DNA of 64,000 nucleotides from Virgibacillus sp. NKC19-3 (GTDB lineage: Bacteria; Bacillota; Bacilli; Bacillales; Amphibacillaceae). The stretch is taken from the NCBI RefSeq assembly GCF_019837165.1, contig NZ_JAGYHC010000001.1, forward strand, positions 1,736,001 through 1,800,000, read 5' to 3'. The notes below the pieces were generated by a model. That model was not told the DNA's origin. It made no database searches and saw only the letters and a list, made by a program, of their open reading frames with translations. The translations under genes were made by a program, and so were the position numbers. This document shows positions 54,714-63,190 of this stretch, piece after piece (the first letter of the stretch is position 1; each line of letters starts with the position of its first letter).

Positions 54714-56096
54714 GGTTCTACAATATATGTTGGGGTGTGAATCATTTTCTGAATAATATAAAGCACGCGAGCTCCTTATTTGTTAAACTGAAGTTAGCGA
54801 AAAAACAGATACAAAAGGAGTGCGTGCAATTGAATTCTAACATTCATTTACCAGGATTTGAAGCCTTTACGATCCAAAAGTCAGAAGAAGTTGACGGCAT
54901 CTATTATCTTCATGTTGATAGGGAAGTAAAAAACCATCGTTGTCCGGCTTGTGGTGCTTATACATCAAATGTCCATGATTACCGGGTACAAAAGATTCAA
55001 CATACCCGTATATTTGGCAGACAGGTTTATGTTTTCTATCGTAAGCGACGCTATGTTTGCCGATCCGGTTGCGGGAAGCGTTTTTATGAGGATAACCCCT
55101 TAGTGGAGCGTTATCAGCGACAGTCCATGGAGATGAAACAGGCCGTAGCGATGGAGCTTATTCACGGAAAAAGTTTCAGGGATGTTGCTCATCGATTTGA
55201 TACATCCCCAACCACCGTTATTCGACGGTTCGATTATATTACGGCCCCGCTGTTGGATGAAACACAAACATTACCGGATGTGATTGCCATTGATGAATAC
55301 AAAGGGGATGCCGGTGGAGAAACATATCAGACGATTATTGCCGATCCCGTAAATAGAAAACCGTTGGAAATACTGGCAGACCGTAGGAAAGAAACGGTAA
55401 AGAATTATTTACGGAAACATGGTGAACGCGTAAAGATGGTCGTGATGGATATGAGCCATTCGTTTAAGGCCGCTGTTGATCAAGCTTTGGGGCATCCTAT
55501 TATCATCGCGGATCGCTTCCATTTTTGTCGGTATATCTATTGGGCTTTAGAAAGGGTCAGAAGACAGGAACAAAATGCTTTTGATGATTATGATCGCAAA
55601 AAATGTAAACGGATGAAACATGTATTTTATAAACAGCCGGAGACATTAACAGACAAACAAGCCTGGTATCTGGAACGATACTTACAAAAATCCGCCTATT
55701 TGAAACGGGCTTACCAACTTAAAGAGGCTTATCGATTATGGTTTGAGACAGCTAAAGAGAATGGCTCGAAACACTTGGGTGCAACGAAAGCGCATCTTTA
55801 TGAATTCTATGACCTAGTTCGAGAATCGGGTGTTACGGAATTTGAACAGGCTATCGGGACCCTGCAGAATTGGCAGAAGGAAATTATGAATACGTTTGGT
55901 TTTGAACTGCATAACGGCTATATTGAGGGGATTAATAACCAAACCAAGGTTCTTAAGCGTAATGCATTTGGCTTTAAACGATTTGATCGCTTTCGGGCGA
56001 AGGTATTACTGCATCATCAATATAAAAAGCTGGATATTCGGGTGGCATAATAATAAGGAGTGAGCATACGCTCACCCCAACATTTGACAGAGAACC
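54714..56096 (+). mobile_element. ISL3-family insertion sequence with intact ends
   Basis: The element is 1383 bp. Left end GGTTCTACAATATATGTTGG and right end (reverse complement) GGTTCTCTGTCAAATGTTGG are imperfect inverted repeats that share GGTTCT and the following TGTTGGGGTG. An 8-bp direct duplication TTTTTTAT flanks it at 54706-54713 and 56097-56104, the size expected for ISL3. The perfect duplication and intact transposase indicate a recent insertion. Confidence 0.93.
54830..56050 (+). CDS. ISL3-family transposase
   Basis: The 406-aa transposase has a zinc-finger N-terminus (CPACGAYTSNVHDY, then C.SGCGKRF), a helix-turn-helix (FRDVAHRFDTSPTTVIRRFD) and the DDE catalytic core: Asp in VIAIDEYKG, Asp in KMVVMDMSHSF, Glu in GYIEGINNQTK. 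I chose TTG 54830, nine bases after AAAGGAG; the frame is open to GTG 54737 near the left end but without a good site. It appears complete and potentially active. Confidence 0.92.
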   Translation: MNSNIHLPGFEAFTIQKSEEVDGIYYLHVDREVKNHRCPACGAYTSNVHDYRVQKIQHTRIFGRQVYVFYRKRRYVCRSGCGKRFYEDNPLVERYQRQSMEMKQAVAMELIHGKSFRDVAHRFDTSPTTVIRRFDYITAPLLDETQTLPDVIAIDEYKGDAGGETYQTIIADPVNRKPLEILADRRKETVKNYLRKHGERVKMVVMDMSHSFKAAVDQALGHPIIIADRFHFCRYIYWALERVRRQEQNAFDDYDRKKCKRMKHVFYKQPETLTDKQAWYLERYLQKSAYLKRAYQLKEAYRLWFETAKENGSKHLGATKAHLYEFYDLVRESGVTEFEQAIGTLQNWQKEIMNTFGFELHNGYIEGINNQTKVLKRNAFGFKRFDRFRAKVLLHHQYKKLDIRVA

Positions 56097-56165
56097 TTTT
56101 TTATTATTTTGCAGGAATTTATCCATCTCTGTCGAATTGGTATATATAGGAGGTGGTTTTATTCC

Positions 56166-57353
56166 ATGTTACAGGCTCTAACAGAAAAGGGCAATGTGAT
56201 TATGCTGTACACGCTGCCAAAAATAGAGATTGAAAAATTAAAACGCCAGTCGTTTTTTTGCCCTGCATGTAAGCAACCAGTAATTATCAAAGCAGGATTA
56301 AAAGTAATCCCTCATTTTGCACACCGTTCCACAACAAATTGCTCCACACACGAAGGAGGGGAGGGGGCTTACCATGAAAAGGGGAAATTACTACTGTATA
56401 AATGGTTAATCCATCAACAATTGGATGTTCAGCTTGAGACATTCATCCCGGAAATTAACCAGCGGCCAGATTTGTTGCTGTTGATAAATAGGAAAAGAAT
56501 TGCTATTGAGTATCAATGTGCAAGAGTACAACCTGAGCAGATAAGACAGCGGAACGTGGGATATGCGCATGCCGGGATAACACCAATATGGATCCTGGGG
56601 GAAAATTTACTCCAAAGACAAACGAAACATCATCTGAAAATTGATCAGTATTCCCAACAGTTTATCCATCAATTTTCTTCTGATACCCCATTAATTTTAT
56701 TTTACTTTTGTCCGCACACCCTTCAATTTATAACATTTCAGGATATTTTTTTTACACAAGCAAGACAGGCTATCGGTAAACTGAACGTTATACCATTAAA
56801 GCAAATGAATTTCACGCATATATTTATGGAAAAGCCATTTACACAAATGGAGCTTTATCAATTATGGAAAAAGGAAAAGTACAAATTCCGTTTAAAACCA
56901 GGAAGTCATTTATATGGGAAAGAATTAGCTTGGCGTCAATGGTTATATTTAAAAGGAACCCATATCGAATATTTACCGTCTATTATATTGTTGCCAATAC
57001 CTGCTCAATACCGGATGAAGACTTCTTCATGGGACTGGCAGAGTCGGATAGCCATTGATCTATTAGCCCCGTTACCCATAGGAAGTGCTATTTCCACTAC
57101 ATTAGCGAAGCATTTTTTACAGCAACAACTTCTCAGTAAACAATATTTTCCCTTAATTTATTCTACTGAAAATCCTGTTATGCAATATCTACAGCTTTTA
57201 GCCCGCTTAAATATCGTGAGACAGAAAACAACCCATTCATTTACAAAAATCAATCCCATTAAATTTCATAAAAATATAGAAGAAGCTTTAAAGGCGGATA
57301 AAGCAATAATGGATTTTTTAATTGCAAAGGCTTCAAACAAAATCCAAGCATGA
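56166..57353 (+). CDS. coiA: Competence protein CoiA
   Basis: CoiA is a competence-induced cytosolic protein acting with RecA-type recombination during transformation. The 395-aa protein has an N-terminal zinc-binding block (FFCPACKQPVIIKAGLKVIP, then HFAH) and a nuclease-like PD-(D/E)xK region (YHEKGKLLLYKWL, RPDLLLLINRKRIAIEYQCA), as in the CoiA family. I chose ATG 56166 after AGGAGGTGG; the upstream part of the frame lies near the IS right end. The insertion 60 bases upstream may have replaced its native promoter or any read-through from mecA. Confidence 0.9.
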   Translation: MLQALTEKGNVIMLYTLPKIEIEKLKRQSFFCPACKQPVIIKAGLKVIPHFAHRSTTNCSTHEGGEGAYHEKGKLLLYKWLIHQQLDVQLETFIPEINQRPDLLLLINRKRIAIEYQCARVQPEQIRQRNVGYAHAGITPIWILGENLLQRQTKHHLKIDQYSQQFIHQFSSDTPLILFYFCPHTLQFITFQDIFFTQARQAIGKLNVIPLKQMNFTHIFMEKPFTQMELYQLWKKEKYKFRLKPGSHLYGKELAWRQWLYLKGTHIEYLPSIILLPIPAQYRMKTSSWDWQSRIAIDLLAPLPIGSAISTTLAKHFLQQQLLSKQYFPLIYSTENPVMQYLQLLARLNIVRQKTTHSFTKINPIKFHKNIEEALKADKAIMDFLIAKASNKIQA

Positions 57354-57419
57354 TTTATGCATAATTCGTTATACTACTAATATGATCTTTGTTAAAGCGT
57401 TGTTCAAAAAGGAGGAAAT

Positions 57420-59243
57420 ATGTTGGCTAAAACGTCAAAAGAATTACCAAAACGCAGTGAATTACCTAAAGAAATGACATGGGACTTGGAAGCAATTTTT
57501 GCGACAGATGAAGAGTGGGAAGAAGAGTTAATGAAACTGAAAGCGGATATTCCTGAAATCGAGAGCTATCAAGGCAAGCTTTCTGAATCCGCTCAAAACT
57601 TGTATGACCTGTTTCAGTTGCAGGATAAGCTCTCGATGAGGCTTGGGAAGCTGTTTACATATGCGCATATGCGTTATGATCAGGATACAACAAATTCATT
57701 TTACCAAGCGTTGAACACGAAAGCTGAAAACCTACTTACGATAGCTTCTAGTTCCATGAGTTTTATTGTACCAGAAATTCTGGAAATGGATGAGGCTACC
57801 ATAAAAGGGTTCCTTGAGGAAAAGAAAGAATTACAAGCATATCAAAAAACATTGGATGAAATTAATCGTCAGCGCCCCCATGTATTAAGTAAGCGTGAGG
57901 AGGCTTTACTGGCTGAGGCGTCTGAACCGATGTCAAATGCTTCGCAAACGTTCAGTATGCTCAATAATGCAGATCTAACCTTCCCTTCCATTACAAATGA
58001 TGATGGGGAAGAGGTCGACTTGACACAGGGCAGGTTTATTGGATTTTTGGAATCACAAAATCGTGATGTTCGTAAGGAAGCTTTCAAAGCGATGTATGAT
58101 ACGTATGGAGCGTTTATTAATACATTTGCATCCACACTGATTGGAAATGTGAAGACCAATAATTTTAATGCGAAAATCCGAAACTATACATCAGCTAGGG
58201 AAGCAGCGCTTGATGATAATCATATTCCGGAACAAGTGTATGATAATCTGGTTGAAGCAGTTAATGAAAAACTGCCATTACTTCATCGTTATGCGGCATT
58301 GCGAAAAAAGGTATTAGAGCTAGATGAGTTGCATATGTATGACATGTATACACCACTTGTTAAAGATGTTGACATGAAAATACCTTATGAAAAGGCGCAA
58401 CAGTATGTGCTTGAAGGTTTATCTCCACTTGGAGATGAATATATAGATATTTTGAAAGAGGGCTATGAGAATCGCTGGATTGATGTGGAGGAGAATAAAG
58501 GAAAGCGCAGTGGTGCCTATTCCTCGGGAGCATATGGCACAAATCCGTATATCCTGTTGAACTGGCAAGATAGTCTGAATGATACGTTCACACTTGCACA
58601 TGAGCTTGGACATTCCGTGCACAGTTACTATTCCAGAAAAACACAGGACTTCCGCTATGGGAATTACTCAATTTTCGTAGCAGAGGTGGCATCAACAACG
58701 AATGAGGCCTTGCTGAATGATTATATGCTTAAAAATCTTGATGATGAGAAACAAAAGCTGTATTTGCTCAATCATTATCTGGAGGGCTTTCGTGGTACCG
58801 TATTCCGTCAAACCATGTTCGCTGAATTTGAACATGATATTCATAAACGACTGCAGGAAGGCGAAGCATTAACTGCGGAAAAACTAACGGAAATTTATTA
58901 CGACCTAAATAAGAAATACTTTGGCGATGATGTTGTCTCAGATGAAGAAATTGGATTGGAATGGGCAAGAATCCCCCATTTTTATATGAATTATTATGTA
59001 TATCAATATGCAACAGGGTATTCAGCTGCGACTTCCCTTGCCAATCAAATATTGGAAGACAAAGATGGTAAAGATGGTGCAGTAGAACGTTATATCAATT
59101 TCTTGAAGGCGGGAAGCAGTGAATATCCAATTGATATACTAAAGAAGGCCGGTGTGGATATGACATCCAAACAGCCCATTTTAGATGCCATGGATGTTTT
59201 TGAGGAAAAATTAAATGAATTGGAAGCATTATTGCTAAAATGA
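57420..59243 (+). CDS. pepF: Oligoendopeptidase F
   Basis: PepF is a cytosolic M3-family zinc peptidase cleaving short peptides. The 607-aa length is standard. The zinc site HELGH (His 394, Glu 395, His 398) is in TLAHELGHSVHSYYS, with a second Glu ligand in FVAEVASTTNEALL. ATG 57420 follows AAAGGAGG by 5 bases. It is 66 bases after coiA, the same order as B. subtilis yjbF-yjbG, so the two may be co-transcribed. Confidence 0.96.
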   Translation: MLAKTSKELPKRSELPKEMTWDLEAIFATDEEWEEELMKLKADIPEIESYQGKLSESAQNLYDLFQLQDKLSMRLGKLFTYAHMRYDQDTTNSFYQALNTKAENLLTIASSSMSFIVPEILEMDEATIKGFLEEKKELQAYQKTLDEINRQRPHVLSKREEALLAEASEPMSNASQTFSMLNNADLTFPSITNDDGEEVDLTQGRFIGFLESQNRDVRKEAFKAMYDTYGAFINTFASTLIGNVKTNNFNAKIRNYTSAREAALDDNHIPEQVYDNLVEAVNEKLPLLHRYAALRKKVLELDELHMYDMYTPLVKDVDMKIPYEKAQQYVLEGLSPLGDEYIDILKEGYENRWIDVEENKGKRSGAYSSGAYGTNPYILLNWQDSLNDTFTLAHELGHSVHSYYSRKTQDFRYGNYSIFVAEVASTTNEALLNDYMLKNLDDEKQKLYLLNHYLEGFRGTVFRQTMFAEFEHDIHKRLQEGEALTAEKLTEIYYDLNKKYFGDDVVSDEEIGLEWARIPHFYMNYYVYQYATGYSAATSLANQILEDKDGKDGAVERYINFLKAGSSEYPIDILKKAGVDMTSKQPILDAMDVFEEKLNELEALLLK

Positions 59244-59552
59244 GCAGAAAACGAGACTGGAACAAAACAAACATGTTTAACTAAACGGACATTTCCCAAA
59301 TTAGTGTAGGAAATATACGTAGATTCCATTGGGAGAAAAGGCATAGGTGGAACCTCTTGAAGACGGCAGCAATCTTTTTTACGAAGAGTGCTGCTCTTCA
59401 AATCACTTGCAACACGACGAGCATAATGGAGTCCCCTAGCCGTCCTAAGGTGTGCGACGTATATTTTTAGGAGTGGTATATATTCGGGATTTGATTTGTT
59501 CAACACCCTGTTGTCCCAGTCCCTCCTTTTAGTTAGTTGGTATAAATAGAGC
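59244..59552. repeat. Gap after pepF with a dispersed-repeat-like segment
   Basis: No gene is convincing in these 309 bases. The part 59340-59480 is richer in G+C and includes TCCTAAGGTGTGCGACGTAT (59450-59469) followed by TTTTTAGG, related to 18719-18749 after the oxidase genes. I infer copies of one degenerate intergenic repeat. Confidence 0.45.
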
Positions 59553-59765
59553 TTAACCTCTAACTCTAGTAAACCCTGGGTGCTTTTTAACCTTTTGTCC
59601 ATGGTACATACGCCTGTGGGCGAATGAATAAATGGTCATAAAAAGGCTTAAAAATAATAAAGGCAAGGTGATATACAACGGAATAATTTTCATGAGTCCA
59701 AGTATATTTAGGATGAGAGCAAATACGCTCAGTAATAGGAAAAAAAGGGGAAGAAGACGTTGCAT
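59553..59765 (-). CDS. Small two-TM membrane protein
   Basis: This 70-aa protein begins MQRLLPLFFLLLSVFALIL and has two hydrophobic helices and a basic tail (HRRMYHGQKVKKHPGFTRVR). I do not recognise its family. I chose ATG 59765, nine bases after AGGAG; TTG 59774 overlaps that spacing. It lies divergent from the RoxS RNA gene, where B. subtilis has yizD, but I see no firm match to YizD. Confidence 0.6.
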   Translation of the reverse strand: MQRLLPLFFLLLSVFALILNILGLMKIIPLYITLPLLFLSLFMTIYSFAHRRMYHGQKVKKHPGFTRVRG

Positions 59766-59840
59766 TTTATTCAACTCCTGTCAATGTCATCGTTGCTTGT
59801 TACATTGTATGTGTCTTTTTTTGGAATAGAAGTGACATTT

Positions 59841-59892
59841 CTGTGAAACCATGCACAAACTTATTGCTTCTAATTCATTTTACTGGTATATT
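59841..59892 (+). promoter_or_regulatory. RoxS promoter with Rex-like operator
   Basis: TTGCTT (59864-59869) and TATATT (59887-59892) are spaced by 17 bases, with TGG before the -10 as an extended element. CTGTGAA-N4-TGCACAA at 59841-59858 matches the Rex consensus TTGTGAA-N4-TTCACAA at 12 of 14 positions, just upstream of the -35. Confidence 0.65.
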
Positions 59893-59898
59893 TAATTT

Positions 59899-60020
59899 GT
59901 AAGATAAACACAAACAAAACCCCTTTGTTTGATCATGAAACTTTCTCCCATCCCCCTTTGTATCTTACAAAGAGAGAGAATGAAAGGATACACGCTGCCC
60001 CGTGTATCCTTTATTTTTTT
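59899..60020 (+). ncRNA. roxS: Small regulatory RNA RoxS/RsaE
   Basis: RoxS (RsaE in Staphylococcus) is a redox/NO-linked sRNA that blocks translation of central-metabolism mRNAs with C-rich loops. Here the RNA shows the two conserved C-rich motifs: ACCCCTTTGTTTG (59919-59931) and CTCCCATCCCCCTTTG (59945-59960), both complementary to Shine-Dalgarno sequences. A long stem pairs TTTGTAAGATA (59896-59906) with TATCTTACAAA (59961-59971), and the 12-bp terminator hairpin (59983-59994 with 60001-60012) ends in a T-run. The location between pepF and spxH is the one known for RsaE/RoxS. Confidence 0.88.
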
Positions 60021-60039
60021 CTGTCATAGCAGAACAAAA

Positions 60040-60385
60040 GCGAAAAGCGCCTGGTTAAAAACGTAGAGACCCCCGCGTTGCAACTGAGATTAGATGAACG
60101 TGACTTGTCGCCAATGAATGGCGAAAGTCTACGTGAATCTTATGCTTGGAAAGCGAAAAGGAATCATGCCCCTGCATCAGGGGAGCCGTGAGTTGGCCGG
60201 CAAGGCCGTTCTTAGTCGGCCTTCCTTTGTCAAGTGAACCGATGATGACTTTCGCCACAGGCATAAGTGCGACTATGGCTCTGCCTGCGCCTGTCGGCTT
60301 GTCAGTCCCAAGTCTTCTTTATCGTAGGGAGCTCTCGTGTTATCTCCTCGTTTTTGGCGCTTGTAGCTGGACGTAGCCATTAATC
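60040..60385. repeat. GC-rich structured intergenic element
   Basis: This stretch of about 345 bases between RoxS and spxH is clearly richer in G+C than the window and has no supported gene. Its ends (AAAAGCGCCTGG near 60045 and TTGGCGCTTGTAGCTGG near 60353) are partly complementary, and inner stems such as CCCCTGCATCAGGGG and GGCCGGCAAGGCCG are visible. The layout resembles imperfect palindromic intergenic repeats common in Bacillaceae. Whether it is mobile or transcribed cannot be seen. Confidence 0.5.
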
Positions 60386-60429
60386 AATAATAAGTTATGC
60401 CCAGGCAAATAATTTTATAATTTCTAGGC

Positions 60430-60463
60430 AACAAAAAAGTAAGCCTTTAGATGAAGGCTTACC
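60430..60463 (-). terminator. Terminator of the yjbI-spxH operon
   Basis: GTAAGCCTT (60439-60447) pairs with AAGGCTTAC (60454-60462). On the minus strand it is followed by TTTTTTG. Confidence 0.88.
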
Positions 60464-60465
60464 AT

Positions 60466-61359
60466 TTAATAGATATATTTCCAGAAAGACCCATATTTAA
60501 CGGGGATCCTTTCTACTTTTTGTACCAACTGCAATTTTTTCATTTCTTTTTCTGCTTTTGCCTGTGTCCAATCATAGACAACTGCAATTTCTTTATTGCC
60601 AACAATACCATAAAAGGAAAGAAAATCTTCCAATGGTGGCTTTTCAGAAGGAATAGGCTCTTTTTGCAACATTTCTGCCAACACAAGTACATAAATATCA
60701 TATGGATAAAGGCCGGATATCTTAATACCTTCTTGCTCAATGCTTTGATTGAAGAACACAATAGTTGGAATATAGTCTACTTCCATTTCCTTTGTTAATT
60801 TTAAATCAAGCTGTAGTGCTTTTTTGGCTGATTCTGAATATAAATCTTCTTTAAATTCATTTAAATCCAATTTTGCTTCCCTGGCACATTGGAATAAAAC
60901 GTCTTCTTCCGAGATATTCTGTTTTTTAAGGAATACATTTTCCTGTACTCTGCGGAGAAAAATTCTCCCGGATTTTTTCCCTTGAAGTTCTGCAGCCTTT
61001 ATTGCCAATGATGCAACCCATGGAAAAGAAACAGGATTCTCCATCCATAAATCACCATCACAGCTCATTCCGGTTCGTTTTGCCGTTTTTTCCCATATAT
61101 CTTTTAGCTTTCTAGGTTTATCAAATGGCTCTTTGTTTAGTGTATTTAATTGCCCGCTTATGATCGGGCGAATCGTGAAAAATCGTCCATACTCAATTGA
61201 CAGTTTTTTTAGGTATGGTTCTAAAGACCAACATTCCGGGCAAAGAGGATCAACAAAGACATAAATCTCAATTGGCTTTTGTACAAAATTAAAAAAGCTG
61301 TAATTAGCCGATGTGTGTGTCCGATTTGAGCATCTGAGCCCAGTTTGATTCCAACTCAC
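60466..61359 (-). CDS. spxH: ClpXP adaptor SpxH (YjbH)
   Basis: SpxH binds Spx and hands it to ClpXP; disulfide stress aggregates SpxH and frees Spx. The 297-aa DsbA-like protein has the CxxC motif at Cys 40/Cys 43 ([20 protein letters not shown]) and the start of the family's His/Cys-rich N-terminus ([11 protein letters not shown]). The start is GTG 61359, seven bases after AAAGGAG. It follows the truncated hemoglobin gene by 17 bases, the bicistronic yjbI-yjbH arrangement of B. subtilis. Spx itself is encoded 7 kb upstream. Confidence 0.94.
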   Translation of the reverse strand: MSWNQTGLRCSNRTHTSANYSFFNFVQKPIEIYVFVDPLCPECWSLEPYLKKLSIEYGRFFTIRPIISGQLNTLNKEPFDKPRKLKDIWEKTAKRTGMSCDGDLWMENPVSFPWVASLAIKAAELQGKKSGRIFLRRVQENVFLKKQNISEEDVLFQCAREAKLDLNEFKEDLYSESAKKALQLDLKLTKEMEVDYIPTIVFFNQSIEQEGIKISGLYPYDIYVLVLAEMLQKEPIPSEKPPLEDFLSFYGIVGNKEIAVVYDWTQAKAEKEMKKLQLVQKVERIPVKYGSFWKYIY

Positions 61360-61376
61360 ATCGATTCTCCTTTCTC

Positions 61377-61763
61377 TTATTCCGGTGTGTTCATCATGTG
61401 GTTCGCAGTTAAAGTTAGCTTCTCAAATATGACTGTACGATAGGGTTCTTCTATTTCGACCGCTTGTAATGCCTCTTCCATACATGCAAGCCAAGCGTCT
61501 CTTCTTTCCGGTGTTATTGGAAAAGGTAAATGGCGTCTTCGCAGCATTGGGTGACCCCGCTCTTCAGAATAAACCTTAGGCCCTCCGAAAAACTGTGTTA
61601 AAAATAATCGCTGCTTTCTTGCAGTTTCGGTTAAATCATCAGGGAAAATAGGGATCAATGATGGATGTTGGGCAACACGGTTATAAAAGTGAGTTACAAG
61701 TTTATCGATTTGGTCAAAGCCACCAATAGCTTCGAATAGGTTTCCATGTTCAATCTGTGCCAT
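61377..61763 (-). CDS. yjbI: Group II truncated hemoglobin YjbI
   Basis: The 128-aa protein is a 2-on-2 globin of group II (trHbO). The blocks [40 protein letters not shown] and [14 protein letters not shown] (with the proximal His) are typical, as is WLACMEEAL with the G-helix Trp of this group. It binds O2 and may deal with NO or peroxide. It is the first gene of the operon with spxH; AAGGAGAAATAG precedes the ATG at 61763. Confidence 0.94.
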   Translation of the reverse strand: MAQIEHGNLFEAIGGFDQIDKLVTHFYNRVAQHPSLIPIFPDDLTETARKQRLFLTQFFGGPKVYSEERGHPMLRRRHLPFPITPERRDAWLACMEEALQAVEIEEPYRTVIFEKLTLTANHMMNTPE

Positions 61764-61844
61764 TACTATTTCTCCTTGATAGTTTGTATATTATATTGTA
61801 GCAACAGAGTGATCTGTGAGCAACTTATCTGATTTACCTTTCCG

Positions 61845-62417
61845 TTATATGGTTTGGAAAAATCGTTCAATTTTATTAGGGGTATCTCTTTGTTGTATAT
61901 CATGTTCTTTTAAAAGCGATTCAAATGCTTGTATCCCAATTTCTTGAGATGTTGCCTCCACTTCCAGCTCATAATCTTCTTTGCCATTAAATGTACTATA
62001 ATCCAGTACAATAACGATGTTCGCATTCTTTAATTCATGGCGCTTTGTGGTCAAACGACCATAATAATGAAGATTTTGCGTTGAAATGGATTTATTTTTT
62101 AATTGCTTTGTTGTATGCGTTTTTGCTATGATATTACCTTGCATCCAGTTACGCACTTCCTCTTTCGTCAATGAATCATGCGTTTCAAGTAATCCATCTT
62201 TATGGGGTTCTTTCAAGGTTAATTGATATACGCCGTTTTTTTCTCTAATTCGCAGGGCGCATCCATTCTTTTTCAATGCAAAGTCGGTTGTCTCAAAGTA
62301 ATAATTTGTTTGAGTTTGGCTATATTCAGGAAAAGGTAAATGGTATAATAGGCGATCAAATTCATCTTTTGTTAACATATTTTTATATTCAATTTCAATT
62401 TCTTGAGCCATTGGCAA
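61845..62417 (-). CDS. yjbK: CYTH-domain protein YjbK
   Basis: The 190-aa CYTH (triphosphate tunnel) protein has the ExExK signature EIEIEYK at its N-terminus and alternating charged strands (ALRIREKNGVYQLTLKEP, VIVLDYSTFNGKEDYELEVE). Members bind inorganic or nucleoside triphosphates with metal ions; the exact substrate is unknown. AAGGAGG suits TTG 62417 (seven bases); ATG 62411 would give the more usual MAQEIEIE start with longer spacing. It is divergent from relQ. Confidence 0.9.
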   Translation of the reverse strand: MPMAQEIEIEYKNMLTKDEFDRLLYHLPFPEYSQTQTNYYFETTDFALKKNGCALRIREKNGVYQLTLKEPHKDGLLETHDSLTKEEVRNWMQGNIIAKTHTTKQLKNKSISTQNLHYYGRLTTKRHELKNANIVIVLDYSTFNGKEDYELEVEATSQEIGIQAFESLLKEHDIQQRDTPNKIERFFQTI

Positions 62418-62547
62418 AATGAAACCTCCTTATTTAAGGCGTATCGTTAGTATCGATTATGCAGAAGAAGAGGTGCATATGCAATGATTAGCCATTTTCG
62501 TATGTTATAATAAAATAAGTTTGAGATGAATGATAGGCGGTGTTGAC

Positions 62548-63156
62548 TTGAATTGGAAAGCGTTACTTGCACCATATGCACAAGTTGTTGAAGAATTGAA
62601 AGTGAAACTAAAAGGAATGCGAACACAATTTGAATATGAATCCAGTGATTCACCGATTGAATTTGTTACAGGCAGGGTAAAACCGGTCGCCAGCATATTG
62701 GAAAAAGCGGAAACGAGACAAATATCGTTGGAAAACCTAGAAAAAGAGATGCAGGATATCGCGGGAGTTCGTGTGGTCTGTCAATTTGTTGATGATATAT
62801 ATACCATTGTTACGATGCTACGGGCACGAAAGGATTTATCTATCTTAGAAGAAAAAGATTATGTCTCTGAAAAGAAAGACAGTGGTTATCGTTCTTACCA
62901 CATGATCATCGAATATCCGGTCGAAACCATTATGGGAGTTAAGATGATTATTGCGGAGATCCAAATACGTACCTTGGCAATGAATTTCTGGGCAACAAAC
63001 GAACATTCTCTAAATTATAAGTATAAGGGTCAAATACCTAAAGAGATTAAAGGAAGATTACAGCGTGCTGCAGAGGCGGCTTTTAAATTAGATGAAGAAA
63101 TGTCCAAAATAAAAAATGAAGTACAGGAAGCCAAACGGATTTTCCACCGGAAGTAA
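62548..63156 (+). CDS. relQ: Small alarmone synthetase (YjbM/RelQ)
   Basis: The 202-aa GTP pyrophosphokinase makes (p)ppGpp without a hydrolase or regulatory domain. The synthetase blocks [45 protein letters not shown] and [20 protein letters not shown] are present. I chose TTG 62548, about 6 bases after AGGCGGTG, matching the length of B. subtilis YjbM; an ATG at 62530 also opens the frame. It precedes nadK by 34 bases, as in B. subtilis yjbM-yjbN. Confidence 0.95.
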   Translation: MNWKALLAPYAQVVEELKVKLKGMRTQFEYESSDSPIEFVTGRVKPVASILEKAETRQISLENLEKEMQDIAGVRVVCQFVDDIYTIVTMLRARKDLSILEEKDYVSEKKDSGYRSYHMIIEYPVETIMGVKMIIAEIQIRTLAMNFWATNEHSLNYKYKGQIPKEIKGRLQRAAEAAFKLDEEMSKIKNEVQEAKRIFHRK

Positions 63157-63190
63157 GTATAAGCCGGGGAGACGAGGAGGAGGGAAGCAA

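Noticed and set aside
59090-59602. 170-codon minus-strand frame across the end of pepF
   Set aside because: It overlaps pepF and the repeat segment, with no ribosome-binding site or recognisable domain.
60146-60376. Short frames on both strands of the GC-rich element
   Set aside because: They arise from low stop-codon density in G+C-rich palindromic DNA, and have no translation signals.
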